From the NCBI RefSeq assembly GCF_001890925.1, contig NZ_MLCB01000214.1, positions 1 through 63,235 on the forward strand: a stretch of 63,235 bases of DNA, written 5' to 3'. A program made the position numbers and the translations under genes. This document shows, in pieces, positions 27,294 through 37,490 of the stretch. The notes beneath the pieces are model-generated. The model was not told the DNA's origin. It saw only the letters and a list, made by a program, of their open reading frames with translations, and searched no databases. This DNA is from Planktotalea frisia (GTDB taxonomy: Bacteria; Pseudomonadota; Alphaproteobacteria; Rhodobacterales; Rhodobacteraceae). The first letter of the stretch is position 1. Every line of letters begins with the position of its first letter.

Positions 27294-28616
27294 GTGACAC
27301 ATGCAAAACTAATCATGGCAGGGCTGACGGCTGCTGTACTGGCAGGCTGCGGTGAGAATGACACTATTCTTCCTGGCAAACGCGAAGATCTGCGTGCGCC
27401 CTTCGGTGAAACGTCGGAGCAACGAGTGCTGACAGAGAATGTCGCACAACGGATTTCGCTACCAAGCCAAAGTGCAAATGCGAACTGGCAACAGCGTATC
27501 GGAACGCCTGCCACCCGCACGCCACATCCGGCACTTGCGAGCCAGTTGACAGGCATTCAATGGTCCACGCCAATCGGTGCAGGCGACAGTCGCCGCCACC
27601 GTATCACAGCCGATCCCGTGATCGCGGACGGGCGCATTTTTGTGATGGATTCGAAAAGCACCGTCACAGCAGTGTCTTTGAGCGGAGCGCCGCTTTGGTC
27701 AGTTAACTTAACGCCAGAGCGTGATCGCGAAAGCGATGCCGGCGGCGGTGGACTTGCGTATGGTGATGGGAAATTGATCGTCACCTCCGGTTTCGGCATG
27801 TTGCGCGCGCTTGATCCGTCAAGCGGTGCCACCCTCTGGGAACAAGATTTACTAGCTGCGACAACTGGAACTCCCGCGGTCTCGCGCGGGCTGGTTTATG
27901 TGGTTGGCGGTGACAACGTCGCCTGGGCCGTCAACGCGGACTCGGGTCGTGTTGAGTGGCAACTTGAAGGGTCTGACGGCATTGCACGCGTTTCTGGTGG
28001 TCCTGCACCTGCGGTTGGTGAGGACCTTGTGGTATTCGCTTATGGAACCGGTGAGCTTCAAGCGGCATTCCGCCAAGGCGGCACACGACGTTGGGACGCG
28101 ACCGTCGCAGGAAGCAGACGCGGTATTGCTGCAACGACTGTCAGCGATATCACGGGCGATCCGGTGATTGATGGAAATACGATCTACGCGGGCAGCTATT
28201 CAGGTCGTATTGTTGCGCTGAATAGAGACAGCGGCGCGCGTTTGTGGACCGCCAAAGACGGCGCACTTGGTCCTGTCTGGCCTGCGGGCGGCTCAGTCTT
28301 TGCGGTCACGGATCGCAACGAACTGGTGCGTCTTGATGCGGGTTCGGGTGAGCGGATTTGGGGCACGCGCCTGCCGTTCTTCACCAAAGAAGTACGCCGT
28401 CGCAGTGTTGAGATTGTTGCGCACTATGGCCCTGTTGTTGCAGGTGGCCGTGTGATCGTCGGCTCTAACGATGGCGTGGTGCGCAGCTATGACCCTGTGT
28501 CTGGTGAACTGCTGAGCTCGGTTGCTGTGCCAGGTGGCGTGACGACGAATCCTGTGGTTGCAGGCAACACTTTGTATGTTGTTTCAGCCAAAGGCGTGCT
28601 GCACGCACTGCGTTAA
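27294..28616 (+). CDS. bamB: Outer membrane protein assembly lipoprotein BamB (PQQ-like propeller)
   Basis: A 440-residue lipoprotein subunit of the beta-barrel assembly machinery. The signal peptide ends in the lipobox LAGC (Cys at residue 19). The rest forms a beta-propeller of PQQ-like repeats, visible as recurrent motifs such as ALDPSSGATLWEQD, AVNADSGRVEWQLEG, ALNRDSGARLWTAKD and SYDPVSGELLSSV. It starts at a GTG with GGGGG upstream. It lies between the YfgM-like gene and der, the order known from other proteobacteria. Confidence 0.92.
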   Translation: MTHAKLIMAGLTAAVLAGCGENDTILPGKREDLRAPFGETSEQRVLTENVAQRISLPSQSANANWQQRIGTPATRTPHPALASQLTGIQWSTPIGAGDSRRHRITADPVIADGRIFVMDSKSTVTAVSLSGAPLWSVNLTPERDRESDAGGGGLAYGDGKLIVTSGFGMLRALDPSSGATLWEQDLLAATTGTPAVSRGLVYVVGGDNVAWAVNADSGRVEWQLEGSDGIARVSGGPAPAVGEDLVVFAYGTGELQAAFRQGGTRRWDATVAGSRRGIAATTVSDITGDPVIDGNTIYAGSYSGRIVALNRDSGARLWTAKDGALGPVWPAGGSVFAVTDRNELVRLDAGSGERIWGTRLPFFTKEVRRRSVEIVAHYGPVVAGGRVIVGSNDGVVRSYDPVSGELLSSVAVPGGVTTNPVVAGNTLYVVSAKGVLHALR

Positions 28617-28713
28617 TCTGGCGATGTTTGACATCACGCATCTCACGAGCCCCCTTTTATAAGGCACCGTTCTAGGTTAGAGCGGCGCTCTGAACCTTCC
28701 TTTGGAGCTTTTC

Positions 28714-30186
28714 ATGAGCTTTACACTCGCCATTGTGGGCCGCCCGAATGTGGGCAAATCCACGCTGTTCAATCGCCTTGTTGGCAAACGTCTCGCACTT
28801 GTGGACGACCAACCGGGTGTCACACGCGATTTGCGCGAAGGCGAAGCGCGTCTTGCGGATTTACGCTTTACCGTGATTGATACTGCGGGTTTGGAAGAAG
28901 CGACGGACGAAAGCCTTCAGGGCCGTATGCGTCGATTGACAGAACGCGCTGTCGATATGGCAGATATTTGCCTGTTTATGATTGATGCGCGGGCAGGGGT
29001 GACCCCAGCGGATCAGGTCTTTGCAGAAATTCTGCGTAAACGTTCGGCACATGTTGTTCTGGCTGCGAACAAGGGCGAAGGGTCCGCGGCGGATGCTGGT
29101 GTGATCGAGGCTTATTCGCTTGGTCTTGGTGAACCTATCCGCCTCTCCGCAGAGCATGGCGAAGGTCTGAATGATCTCTATTCGCAACTTATGCCAATCG
29201 CCGATGGCTTTGCTGAACGCGCCCAAGAGCTAGCGCCTGATGTTGATGTCAGTTTGGACGAAGATGATGAGTGGGACGAAGACGCGCCCTTTGTGATGCC
29301 GACGGCGAAAAAGCCAATGCAAATCGCAGTAGTGGGTCGCCCGAACGCGGGTAAATCCACACTCATTAATATGATTTTGGGTGAAGATCGTTTGCTAACA
29401 GGCCCCGAAGCCGGAATCACGCGCGATGCGATTTCACTGCGTACGGAGTGGCTTGGCACGCATATCCGCATTTTCGACACCGCAGGCATGCGCAAAAAGG
29501 CCAAGGTGCAGGACAAGCTTGAAAAGCTCTCTGTGTCTGATGGTTTGCGCGCTGTTAAATTTGCTGAAGTGGTTGTGGTTTTACTGGATGCTGCAATCCC
29601 TTTCGAGCAACAGGATTTGCGCATTGCCGATCTGGCCGAGCGCGAAGGCCGCGCTGTGATCGTTGCGGTGAACAAGTGGGACATTGAAGACGACAAGCAG
29701 GACAAGCTGCGTGCGCTACGCGAGAGTTTTGAGCGTCTCTTACCACAGCTGCGCGGCGCGCCATTGGTGACAGTCTCCGCGAAAACAGGCCGTGGCTTGG
29801 ATCGTTTGCATGACGCCATTATGCGCGCTTACGAGACATGGAACACGCGTGTGCCTACGGCTGCACTGAACCGCTGGCTGGCGGGAATGGTTGAAGCGCA
29901 CCCGCCGCCCGCGCCAGCAGGCAAACGCATCAAGCTGCGCTACATGACGCAGGCCAAAACGCGCCCACCGGGTTTCGTTGTGATGTGTTCACTGCCTGAC
30001 AAAATGAGCGAGAGTTATTCGCGCTATCTGGTGAATGGTTTACGCGCGGACTTTAACATGCCCGGCACTCCGATCCGGCTATATATGCGCTCGCAGAACG
30101 ACTCTAATCCGTTCAAAGGACGTAAGAAGGCTGGGCCGTCTAAACTGCGCAAGCACATGAAATCAAACACAGAACGTCAGCGCTAA
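28714..30186 (+). CDS. der: GTPase Der (EngA), ribosome assembly
   Basis: A double-GTPase needed for maturation of the 50S ribosomal subunit. Two G domains are present, each with its P-loop: GRPNVGKS near residue 9 and GRPNAGKS near residue 209. The second has NKWD, and a C-terminal KH-like domain follows. The 490-residue length is normal. The ATG at 28714 has a TTTGGAG site; the TTG at 28702 is rejected. Its stop overlaps by four bases the stop of the convergent TspO-like gene. Confidence 0.96.
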   Translation: MSFTLAIVGRPNVGKSTLFNRLVGKRLALVDDQPGVTRDLREGEARLADLRFTVIDTAGLEEATDESLQGRMRRLTERAVDMADICLFMIDARAGVTPADQVFAEILRKRSAHVVLAANKGEGSAADAGVIEAYSLGLGEPIRLSAEHGEGLNDLYSQLMPIADGFAERAQELAPDVDVSLDEDDEWDEDAPFVMPTAKKPMQIAVVGRPNAGKSTLINMILGEDRLLTGPEAGITRDAISLRTEWLGTHIRIFDTAGMRKKAKVQDKLEKLSVSDGLRAVKFAEVVVVLLDAAIPFEQQDLRIADLAEREGRAVIVAVNKWDIEDDKQDKLRALRESFERLLPQLRGAPLVTVSAKTGRGLDRLHDAIMRAYETWNTRVPTAALNRWLAGMVEAHPPPAPAGKRIKLRYMTQAKTRPPGFVVMCSLPDKMSESYSRYLVNGLRADFNMPGTPIRLYMRSQNDSNPFKGRKKAGPSKLRKHMKSNTERQR

Positions 30187-30884
30187 GCGCGCTGCCGTCT
30201 GAGTATTGCCTGCACTAGTATTGCTATCCCGAGTGCCGCAAATGCGCTGATGGACATGATGCTCGTGTTATTGGCGACAATGATTCCAACCAACGCCCAA
30301 ACGACGGTGAGTAGATATTCTGGCGCTGGTCTGATTCGGAATACAAACAGCGCTGCAATGAGCGCGCCCAAGATGCCAGCAAAGGCCCAGCCGAATGACC
30401 CGATAACAATCCCATATCCGGCTGACGTTGTGCCAATCGACACCCAACTCGCTGCCGTGAGCCAGCCTGCATAGATCCCCACGGGTGCCTGAAAGAGCCA
30501 GCGATCCGTCTTGGGGGCGCGGATGAGTGCCAAAATCGCACAAATTGCCATGAGGATAATGGTAACGGTCGCCCAAATGGCGCTCGCGTTTGCGATGGCG
30601 ATCCAAGGGACCCCGATGAGGAGGCTGACAAAAAGAGGTTTGCGCGCTTCATGCCAATTAGCGTCATCGGCGCGCTTCCAAAGGCCGAATAGTGCGGAAA
30701 TGATCAACCAAAGATAGATCACGCCCCAAATCGCAAACGCATATCCCTCAGGTTGGATTGGCGGATCCACCTGCGGAATCGGTAGTTGATCTGGTGTGAA
30801 CCCCGAAAACGGAGCGGTGAGCGCAGGCGAGACCGCAAAGGCGACACTCAAAACGGCAATGGCGGCGGCTGTTATTTTCATCAT
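30183..30884 (-). CDS. TspO/MBR-related tryptophan-rich membrane protein
   Basis: A 233-residue integral membrane protein related to the tryptophan-rich sensory protein family. It has an N-terminal hydrophobic segment that may be a signal anchor, then [19 protein letters not shown], and several more helices rich in Trp ([31 protein letters not shown]). It is longer than classical TspO (about 160 residues), so it belongs to the larger branch, whose ligand is not established. It is convergent with der and lies just downstream of serS on the same strand. Confidence 0.75.
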   Translation of the reverse strand: MMKITAAAIAVLSVAFAVSPALTAPFSGFTPDQLPIPQVDPPIQPEGYAFAIWGVIYLWLIISALFGLWKRADDANWHEARKPLFVSLLIGVPWIAIANASAIWATVTIILMAICAILALIRAPKTDRWLFQAPVGIYAGWLTAASWVSIGTTSAGYGIVIGSFGWAFAGILGALIAALFVFRIRPAPEYLLTVVWALVGIIVANNTSIMSISAFAALGIAILVQAILRRQRA

Positions 30885-30923
30885 GAACAGATAACTAGCC
30901 GTCGCCTTAGTCTTTTCAAGCAG

Positions 30924-32216
30924 TTACGCGAGAACACCTGCGCTTGTGAGTGTGGTTTTGCCACCTAAGTATGGTGCGAGAACGTTTGGCAATATAACCG
31001 ACCCGTCGCTTTGCTGACCATTTTCGAGCACAGCAATCAAACATCGCCCAACCGCAAGGCCTGAGCCGTTTAAAGTATGCACAAACTGCGGCTTGCCACC
31101 ATCTTCTGGCTTGAAACGCGCATTCATGCGGCGTGCTTGGAAATCACCAGTTGTCGAGACGGAACTGATCTCACGATAAGCATTCTGACCCGGTAGCCAT
31201 GCTTCGATGTCGTAGGTGCGGCGCGCGCCAAAGCCCATATCGCCGGTGCAAAGCACAACCGTGCGGTAAGGAATTTTGAGCGCTTCCAAAAGACCCTCAG
31301 CACAGCCAAGCATGCGCTTTTGTTCCGCGTCGCTTTCGTCAGGATGCGTGACCGAGACCATTTCGACTTTTTCAAACTGGTGTTGACGCAGCATGCCAGA
31401 GGTATCGCGACCAGCGCTGCCCGCTTCAGAGCGAAAACAAAGCGTGTGCGCCGTCATACGGATCGGCAGTGCGCTTTGTTCGAGTATATCGCCCGCGACA
31501 GAATAGGTCAGAGGGACTTCTGATGTGGGAACCAACCACCAACCGTTGGTGGTTTGATAGCTGTCATCGCCAAATTTGGGAAGTTTATCAGTGCCATACA
31601 TCGCCTCATCGCGCACAAGCACGGGGCTGTTCACTTCGAGTAAGCCGTTTTGATCCACATGTGTGTCGATCATGAACTGCGCGAGCGCGCGGTGAATTCG
31701 TGCGACGGCGCCTTTGAGCATCACGAAACGCGCACCGGAAATCTTGGCGGCCGTGTCGAAATCCATCGATGCAGAGACGCCAGCGAGCTCGAAATGCTCT
31801 TTGGCATCGAAATTAAAGCTCCTCGGTGTGCCCCAAAGGCTTACCTCGACGTTGTCGTCCTCATCTGCGCCCTCCGGCACATCGCTCGCCGGAAGGTTTG
31901 GAATGCGCGCGAGCATGTCCGTCAGCTTTGCGTCTTCAGCTTTGGCTTCTTCGTTAAGCTGGGCAACTGCGGCTTTCTTTTCCGCAACCAAGGCACGGAG
32001 GCGTTCAAACTCTGCCTCATCGCCGGATGCTTTGGCCGCACCAACAAGCTTCGAGGCTTTGTTCTGTTCTGCTTGCGCTTCTTCGGCGGCTTGAATTTTC
32101 GCGCGACGCGCGGCGTCGACCTCAAGCAAAGACGCAGACATAGGAGCGTCACCGCGGCGGGAGAGCGCGCCGTCAAAAGCGGTCGGGTTTTCTCGGATGG
32201 CCTTGATGTCGTGCAT
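30924..32216 (-). CDS. serS: Seryl-tRNA synthetase
   Basis: A class II synthetase that charges tRNA-Ser and tRNA-Sec. The 430-residue protein starts [18 protein letters not shown], has the long coiled-coil arm (about residues 30-105, Ala/Glu/Lys-rich), and the catalytic core with class II motif 2 ([24 protein letters not shown]) and motif 3 ([17 protein letters not shown]). I chose the ATG at 32216, with GAGGA upstream, because it gives the family start; the frame runs on to 32285. Confidence 0.97.
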   Translation of the reverse strand: MHDIKAIRENPTAFDGALSRRGDAPMSASLLEVDAARRAKIQAAEEAQAEQNKASKLVGAAKASGDEAEFERLRALVAEKKAAVAQLNEEAKAEDAKLTDMLARIPNLPASDVPEGADEDDNVEVSLWGTPRSFNFDAKEHFELAGVSASMDFDTAAKISGARFVMLKGAVARIHRALAQFMIDTHVDQNGLLEVNSPVLVRDEAMYGTDKLPKFGDDSYQTTNGWWLVPTSEVPLTYSVAGDILEQSALPIRMTAHTLCFRSEAGSAGRDTSGMLRQHQFEKVEMVSVTHPDESDAEQKRMLGCAEGLLEALKIPYRTVVLCTGDMGFGARRTYDIEAWLPGQNAYREISSVSTTGDFQARRMNARFKPEDGGKPQFVHTLNGSGLAVGRCLIAVLENGQQSDGSVILPNVLAPYLGGKTTLTSAGVLA

Positions 32217-32334
32217 GTCCAATGTCCTCGTGAGGTGATCTTCTTGCGTCTTATGCAACAGCGTGCGTGCAGGGTGAAGCGTCATTTACGCGCAACGTCA
32301 GATAATAACGACGGATCATAGGAGCGGAGGTCCT

Positions 32335-32375
32335 AGTAAAAATGAGCTATCAAGGCGAGGGGTGCCTTGATAGCT
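32335..32375 (-). terminator. Strong terminator after the small exported protein gene
   Basis: A perfect 12-base stem (AGCTATCAAGGC at 32345-32356 and GCCTTGATAGCT at 32364-32375) with a seven-base loop. On the minus strand it is followed by CATTTTTAC. It lies 42 bases past the stop of the gene at 32418-32798. Confidence 0.85.
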
Positions 32376-32417
32376 TTGCATGCAAAACCGAAGGTTTGAT
32401 GGTACATTGAACTTAGT

Positions 32418-32798
32418 TTAGTTCGTGCCAGATGTTGAGCCAGCGGATGTGATCGCACCGATCACCGCAGCAGCACCAAGGGCCGCGCCAATGCTGCCGA
32501 TCGTTCCCAGACCGCCGAGGCCTGCGCCACCCGTTATACCGCCAGTGATGCCAGCAGTCGTGCCGCCTGTCGGTGTGACGTTCACAGAACGGCGGCAAAG
32601 ACGCACAACGTTAGAATTTACAACGCTTGTCCCTGTTTCGCAAAGGTAGTTCACGCCGTTCGCGCCTACGACCTCTACGGGATATTGGACGTCGCCCGAC
32701 TGGCCTACAACAGTGCTTTGCGCTGTCGTCGTTTGTGCCGAAAGCGTGCTGGCACAGAGTGAAAACGCCAAAGCGGCGATCGTTTTCTTACGTGTCAT
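32418..32798 (-). CDS. Small exported glycine-rich protein of unknown function
   Basis: A 126-residue protein with a clear signal peptide (MTRKKTIAALAFSLCASTLSA, likely cleavage before Gln22). A compact middle part has two cysteines (NYLCETG and VVRLCRRSV) that could form one disulfide. The C-terminal half is almost only Gly, Ala, Thr, Ile and Ser (about residues 77-126). I do not recognise the family; similar short exported Gly-rich proteins are usually envelope or matrix proteins. It is a single gene with its own terminator. Confidence 0.65.
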   Translation of the reverse strand: MTRKKTIAALAFSLCASTLSAQTTTAQSTVVGQSGDVQYPVEVVGANGVNYLCETGTSVVNSNVVRLCRRSVNVTPTGGTTAGITGGITGGAGLGGLGTIGSIGAALGAAAVIGAITSAGSTSGTN

Positions 32799-32943
32799 TT
32801 TATATACTCACCTAGTTACTCGTTAACATGGCAAGGATATGCGGGGTGTTCTTAAGCGGCATGGGAAAAGGAAGGCTACAATTGCTCAACTTTTAATTGC
32901 TTGCGTAAGGCTTTGTTTTAAAACGGTTAAGTGGGTAATTTGC

Positions 32944-33852
32944 TCAGCTGTTTTCCGCCGAACTACGCTGAGCTTTGCGAAATGCGATGATTTCATCTTG
33001 AACAAAATCGCGAAATACTTGGATGCGTTTGGATTGGCGCAGCTCTTCGGGATAGGCCAGAAACACAGGAACCTCATTAGAGCGCAGGTCAGGTAAAACG
33101 CGCACGAGGTCCGGAAAATCTTGGGTTACATAGTCAGGCAAAACGCCAATCCCAAGTCCGTGCACTACAGATTGAAGCACGCCAAAGTAGTTATTCACAG
33201 TCAACATCGAGGGCACATCATAGGCCAACAAATGCTGCACCAGCTGCAAGCCGGCACCAACTTGCACGGTTCTCGGGTTCTGGCAGATTAAGCGGCGGTT
33301 TCCAATATCTTCGACGCTTTCGGGCATGCCGTGTTTTGCGACATAATCGGGCGACGCATAGAGCTGCATGTGAACGGTCATCAAACGTTTGCGAATAAGG
33401 TCTGCCTGGCTTGGTTCTTTCATACGGATTGCAACGTCGGCTTCGCGCATGGGAAGGTCCAAGACCTTTTCTTCGAGCATCAAATCGATCTTAAGATCGG
33501 GATATTTATCGTAGAGATGAGGCAGGCGCGGCGCGAGCCAGAGCGAGCCAAAGCCGGTTGTTGTGGTCACGCGCAATTCACCAAAGACTTCTTCTTCACT
33601 ATCCTTGATCCGCGCCTCAGCAGCATCCAGACGTTTTATCATGGCAGAGGTCGCATCAAACAACAGCTCGCCTTGCTCCGTCAGGATCAATCCACGCGCG
33701 TGGCGATGAAACAGGGTTGTGTTCAAGCTTTCTTCCAAGCCACGAACCTGACGCGATACCGCAGATTGCGACAAATGCAGCTTGTCCCCTGCGTGGGTCA
33801 AACTTCCGACATCCGCAACAGCGTGAAATATTCTCAGCTTATCCCAATCCAT
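32944..33852 (-). CDS. LysR family transcriptional regulator
   Basis: A 302-residue regulator. The N-terminal winged helix-turn-helix is typical (FHAVADVGSLTHAGDKLHLSQSAVSRQVRGLEE, residues 9-41), followed by a substrate-binding domain with GELRVTTTTGFGSLWLAPRL. The gene is divergent from the indolepyruvate ferredoxin oxidoreductase gene, with 165 bases between starts that contain a T-N11-A inverted repeat. By the usual LysR pattern it probably controls that gene and itself. The inducer is unknown; an aromatic 2-oxo acid is a guess. Confidence 0.92.
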   Translation of the reverse strand: MDWDKLRIFHAVADVGSLTHAGDKLHLSQSAVSRQVRGLEESLNTTLFHRHARGLILTEQGELLFDATSAMIKRLDAAEARIKDSEEEVFGELRVTTTTGFGSLWLAPRLPHLYDKYPDLKIDLMLEEKVLDLPMREADVAIRMKEPSQADLIRKRLMTVHMQLYASPDYVAKHGMPESVEDIGNRRLICQNPRTVQVGAGLQLVQHLLAYDVPSMLTVNNYFGVLQSVVHGLGIGVLPDYVTQDFPDLVRVLPDLRSNEVPVFLAYPEELRQSKRIQVFRDFVQDEIIAFRKAQRSSAENS

Positions 33853-33952
33853 TGCGGCAACTTTCTGTCTGGTACAAATTCACTGGCATTATACACTCCT
33901 AGACGAGCGCGCCGAGCTTATCAACGCGCCGTCACTTGAGATTTTGCTAGTA

Positions 33953-33971
33953 AGGTCAGCTATTGTGACCT
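33953..33971. promoter_or_regulatory. LysR-type operator candidate
   Basis: AGGTCA at 33953-33958 and TGACCT at 33966-33971 form a perfect six-base inverted repeat spaced by seven bases. It contains TCA-N7-TGA, the T-N11-A pattern of LysR boxes. It lies 46 bases before the ATG of the oxidoreductase gene. Confidence 0.6.
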
Positions 33972-34017
33972 ATCGTGTGGTTAAAAATGAACCTGATTTG
34001 TCTTGGGAGGGACTGAT

Positions 34018-37000
34018 ATGAGCCTGCAAACAACGTCTTTGAACGATAAGTTTGATCTGGAGAAAACTCAGGTTTTGATGAATGGCACGCAAGCGCTCGT
34101 TCGCTTGATGCTTATGCAAAAGGCACGCGACGAAGCGGCGGGGTTGAATACCGCAGGATATGTGACGGGCTATCGTGGCTCACCGCTAGGAGCTGTTGAT
34201 TTTCAGATGACACGCGCGGCAAAGCCGCTGGCCGAAAACAACATTAAATTCGAAGAAGGATTGAACGAAGACCTTGCAGCGACCGCCCTTTGGGGTGCGC
34301 AGCAGGCAGAGCTTCGCGGTGAAGGCAAATACGACGGCGTGTTTGGACTATGGTACGGCAAAGGGCCGGGGGTCGATCGCACAGGCGACGTCATGCGCCA
34401 CGCAAATATGGCGGGCACGTCGAAGAACGGTGGCGTTATCATGGCTATGGGGGACGATCATACGGGCGAGAGCAGCACGGTTCTGCATCAATCGGAATTC
34501 GCATTGGTTGATGCGTATATGCCCATTGTCAGCCCCGCGGGTGTGCAAGAAATGATGGACTTTGGCCTTTATGCCTATGCTTTGTCGCGGTTTGCAGGTG
34601 TTTGGGTTGGCCTGAAAACGATGAAAGACACGGTCGAAGTGACTTCTGTCGTTAACGGTGATCCGCATCGCTTAAGCTTTGTAGAGCCAGAGTTTGAGAT
34701 GCCAGAGGGCGGTCTTAATATTCGTCTCGTCGATGATCGGCATGTGCAAGAGGCGCGTTTGACGGATTACAAACGCCAAGCTGCTGAAGCGTTTAGCTAT
34801 GCCAACAAAATGGACAAAGAGGTGTGGAGCAAAACAGGTGCCAAAATCGGTTTTGTTGCAGCTGGCAAGAATTGGCTCGACCTCATTCATTCGCTGTCAT
34901 TGCTTAATATCGACGAAGACGAGGCAAAACGCATTGGTCTAAGCACCTATAAGATTGGTCAAACCTGGCCGCTAGATATGAAGGGGTTTAACGAATGGGC
35001 CGCTGATCTCGACTTGATCGTTGTCGTTGAAGAAAAGCGCAAACTGATTGAAGTGCAGATAAAAGAGGCGCTGTTTGATAATCCCAAACGCGCGCGCGTT
35101 TATGGTGAAAAGCGCGACGGCAAAGAGTTGTTTCCAGTGCGCGGAGCACTTGATCCGATGATGATTGCGCAGAACTTGGGCGATATTTTGCTAGATGAAG
35201 GGTGCTCAACCTCGGGTATCAAAGCGGGTCTTGCAGCGCTGGAAGAGGCGCGACGCGCGGACAATGCACCAGAGCTTGCAGCGCGTTTGCCGTACTTTTG
35301 CTCGGGCTGTCCGCATAACTCCTCAACCAAAGTGCCTGAGGGCAGCCGCGCATATGCAGGCATCGGGTGTCATTTCATGGTGCAGTGGATGGATCGCGAC
35401 ACGCTCGGCTTTACCCATATGGGCGGTGAGGGTGCGAATTGGATCGGCGAAGCCCCCTTCAGCACGCGCGAACATGTGTTTCAGAACATTGGCGATGGCA
35501 CGTACAATCACTCGGGCATCCAGGCGATCCGTGCGGCCGTCGCGGCAGGTACGACGATGACCTACAAGATCCTCTACAATGATGCGGTCGCAATGACAGG
35601 TGGGCAGGGCAACGACGGTGGTCTTGATGCGCCTCGTATCGCCCGCGAAATCGCAGCGATGGGGGTCGAGAACGTCGCAGTTGTCTATGACGACAAAGAG
35701 GACGTCGACAAAAGCGCCTTTCCGAGCGGGATGGCGATGCATGAGCGCGCCGAGTTGCAAACAGTGCAAGAGCGCTTTGCCGCGACCAAAGGCGTCTCTG
35801 TCATTCTCTATGTGCAAACCTGTGCGGCTGAAAAACGTCGTCGTCGCAAGCGGGGATTGTTCCCTGATCCCGACAAGCGCGTGTTCATCAATCCTGATGT
35901 GTGCGAAGGCTGTGGCGATTGTGGTGTTCAATCAAACTGCGTTTCGATTGTGCCTCATGAAACCGAGTTGGGCCGCAAACGCGCGATTGATCAATCAAGC
36001 TGCAACAAGGATTTCTCATGCGTCAAAGGCTTCTGCCCTTCGTTTGTAACGGTCGAAGGCGCAACGCCGCGCAAAGCCGCCACAACAGAACTCACGCTTC
36101 CTGATCTGCCCATGCCGGACCTTCCGTTGATCAACGGCACGCATAATGTCGTGATCACGGGTGTTGGCGGCACGGGTGTTGTGACGCTTGGCGCGGTCCT
36201 TGCGCAAGCGGCACAGCTTGATGGCAAGGGTGCTGGCATGATGGAGATGGCGGGCCTCGCTCAGAAGGGGGGCGCGGTGCACATTCACTGCCGCCTTGCC
36301 AATCGGCCAGAGGATATTTCGGCCATTCGTGTCGCGACGGGTGAAGCGCATGCGCTTATCGGGGGCGATCTGGTGGTGAGTGCTGGGTCTGCCACGCTAG
36401 GTCTCACCAAAGAAGGCCAGACGGGTGCGGTGGTGAACAGCCACGAGATCATCACAGGCGATTTCACGCGCAACACGGAATTCAAACTCCCTTCGGAACA
36501 ACTCCAACTCTCGCTCACTGCGCGTTTGCGCGAGCGGGTTGACCTGTTTGATGCCTCTGACCTTGCACGCGTTGTGCTCGGGGATGCGATTTTCTCGAAC
36601 ATGTTGATCTTTGGTGCTGCGTGGCAACGTGGTTTGATCCCTTTAACGCTGGAAGCGATGCAAGGTGCGATCCGCTTGAATGGCGCTGCGGTTGAAAAGA
36701 ACCTCTACGCCTTTGATGTAGGTCGTTGGGCTGTGCTTTATCCAGAACAAGTGGATAATCTGCTTGCCCCGAATGTTATTTCACTCCCTAAAACACTTGA
36801 TGAAAAGATAGCCTTTCGCGCGGATCATTTGGTGCAATACCAAGGTAAACGCCTTGCGAATCGATACCGCAAACTGGTGGATGCAATTGACAATCTGACA
36901 TTGAAAGAGGCGGTCGCCAAAGGCTATCACAAGCTTTTGTCGTATAAGGATGAGTATGAGGTCGCGCGTTTGCATCTGAGCACTGCAGAGAAAGCCGCCG

Positions 37001-37419
37001 CCGCGTTTGAAGGCGATTTGAAACTGACCTATCACCTTGCTCCGCCGATGATGACAAAGATCGGGGCAGATGGGCGTCCGATGAAAAAGGAATATGGCGC
37101 AGGCATGCTGCGCGGTTTCAAGCTGTTGGCCAAAATGAAACGCCTGCGCGGCACGCCGTTTGATCCGTTTGGCCGCACGGCTGAGCGCAAGATGGAGCGC
37201 GCTTTGATCAAACAGTTCGAGGGCGATCTGAAAGCGGTTTTGCCGAAACTCACAGAGCACACACAGGATGCGGTTGTAGCACTCGCTGAGCTCCCTTTGT
37301 CCATCCGCGGGTTTGGCATGGTAAAAGAAGCCAATGAGCGAAAAGCGGCAAAGCGACGTGAAGAGCTTTTGAGCGTTATCAACGCAGGCGGTACGGACAT
37401 GGCACAAGCGGCAGAATAA
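34018..37419 (+). CDS. Indolepyruvate ferredoxin oxidoreductase, fused alpha/beta form
   Basis: A 1133-residue thiamine-diphosphate enzyme that oxidatively decarboxylates aryl- or branched 2-oxo acids to acyl-CoA with ferredoxin as acceptor. The N-terminal pyrimidine-binding part has GYRGSPLGAVDF; a TPP-binding part follows (PYFCSGCPHNSST to GGQGNDGG). A cysteine cluster (CEGCGDCGVQSNC, later CNKDFSC and CPSF) should bind Fe-S, and the gamma domain (GVGGTGVVTLGAVLAQAA) is fused at the C-terminal side. The ATG at 34018 has GGGAGGG upstream. Two-subunit IorA/IorB forms exist; this single-chain form is common in proteobacteria. Confidence 0.93.
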   Translation: MSLQTTSLNDKFDLEKTQVLMNGTQALVRLMLMQKARDEAAGLNTAGYVTGYRGSPLGAVDFQMTRAAKPLAENNIKFEEGLNEDLAATALWGAQQAELRGEGKYDGVFGLWYGKGPGVDRTGDVMRHANMAGTSKNGGVIMAMGDDHTGESSTVLHQSEFALVDAYMPIVSPAGVQEMMDFGLYAYALSRFAGVWVGLKTMKDTVEVTSVVNGDPHRLSFVEPEFEMPEGGLNIRLVDDRHVQEARLTDYKRQAAEAFSYANKMDKEVWSKTGAKIGFVAAGKNWLDLIHSLSLLNIDEDEAKRIGLSTYKIGQTWPLDMKGFNEWAADLDLIVVVEEKRKLIEVQIKEALFDNPKRARVYGEKRDGKELFPVRGALDPMMIAQNLGDILLDEGCSTSGIKAGLAALEEARRADNAPELAARLPYFCSGCPHNSSTKVPEGSRAYAGIGCHFMVQWMDRDTLGFTHMGGEGANWIGEAPFSTREHVFQNIGDGTYNHSGIQAIRAAVAAGTTMTYKILYNDAVAMTGGQGNDGGLDAPRIAREIAAMGVENVAVVYDDKEDVDKSAFPSGMAMHERAELQTVQERFAATKGVSVILYVQTCAAEKRRRRKRGLFPDPDKRVFINPDVCEGCGDCGVQSNCVSIVPHETELGRKRAIDQSSCNKDFSCVKGFCPSFVTVEGATPRKAATTELTLPDLPMPDLPLINGTHNVVITGVGGTGVVTLGAVLAQAAQLDGKGAGMMEMAGLAQKGGAVHIHCRLANRPEDISAIRVATGEAHALIGGDLVVSAGSATLGLTKEGQTGAVVNSHEIITGDFTRNTEFKLPSEQLQLSLTARLRERVDLFDASDLARVVLGDAIFSNMLIFGAAWQRGLIPLTLEAMQGAIRLNGAAVEKNLYAFDVGRWAVLYPEQVDNLLAPNVISLPKTLDEKIAFRADHLVQYQGKRLANRYRKLVDAIDNLTLKEAVAKGYHKLLSYKDEYEVARLHLSTAEKAAAAFEGDLKLTYHLAPPMMTKIGADGRPMKKEYGAGMLRGFKLLAKMKRLRGTPFDPFGRTAERKMERALIKQFEGDLKAVLPKLTEHTQDAVVALAELPLSIRGFGMVKEANERKAAKRREELLSVINAGGTDMAQAAE

Positions 37420-37490
37420 CCATATGGATTTCTGAACGGTGCGGGCGTATTAGAACGCTCAAGGTACGGCGCATTTGATGGAGTTATATC

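Noticed and set aside
33331-33939. 202-codon plus-strand frame over the LysR gene
   Set aside because: It is antisense to a clear LysR protein and has no protein-like features.
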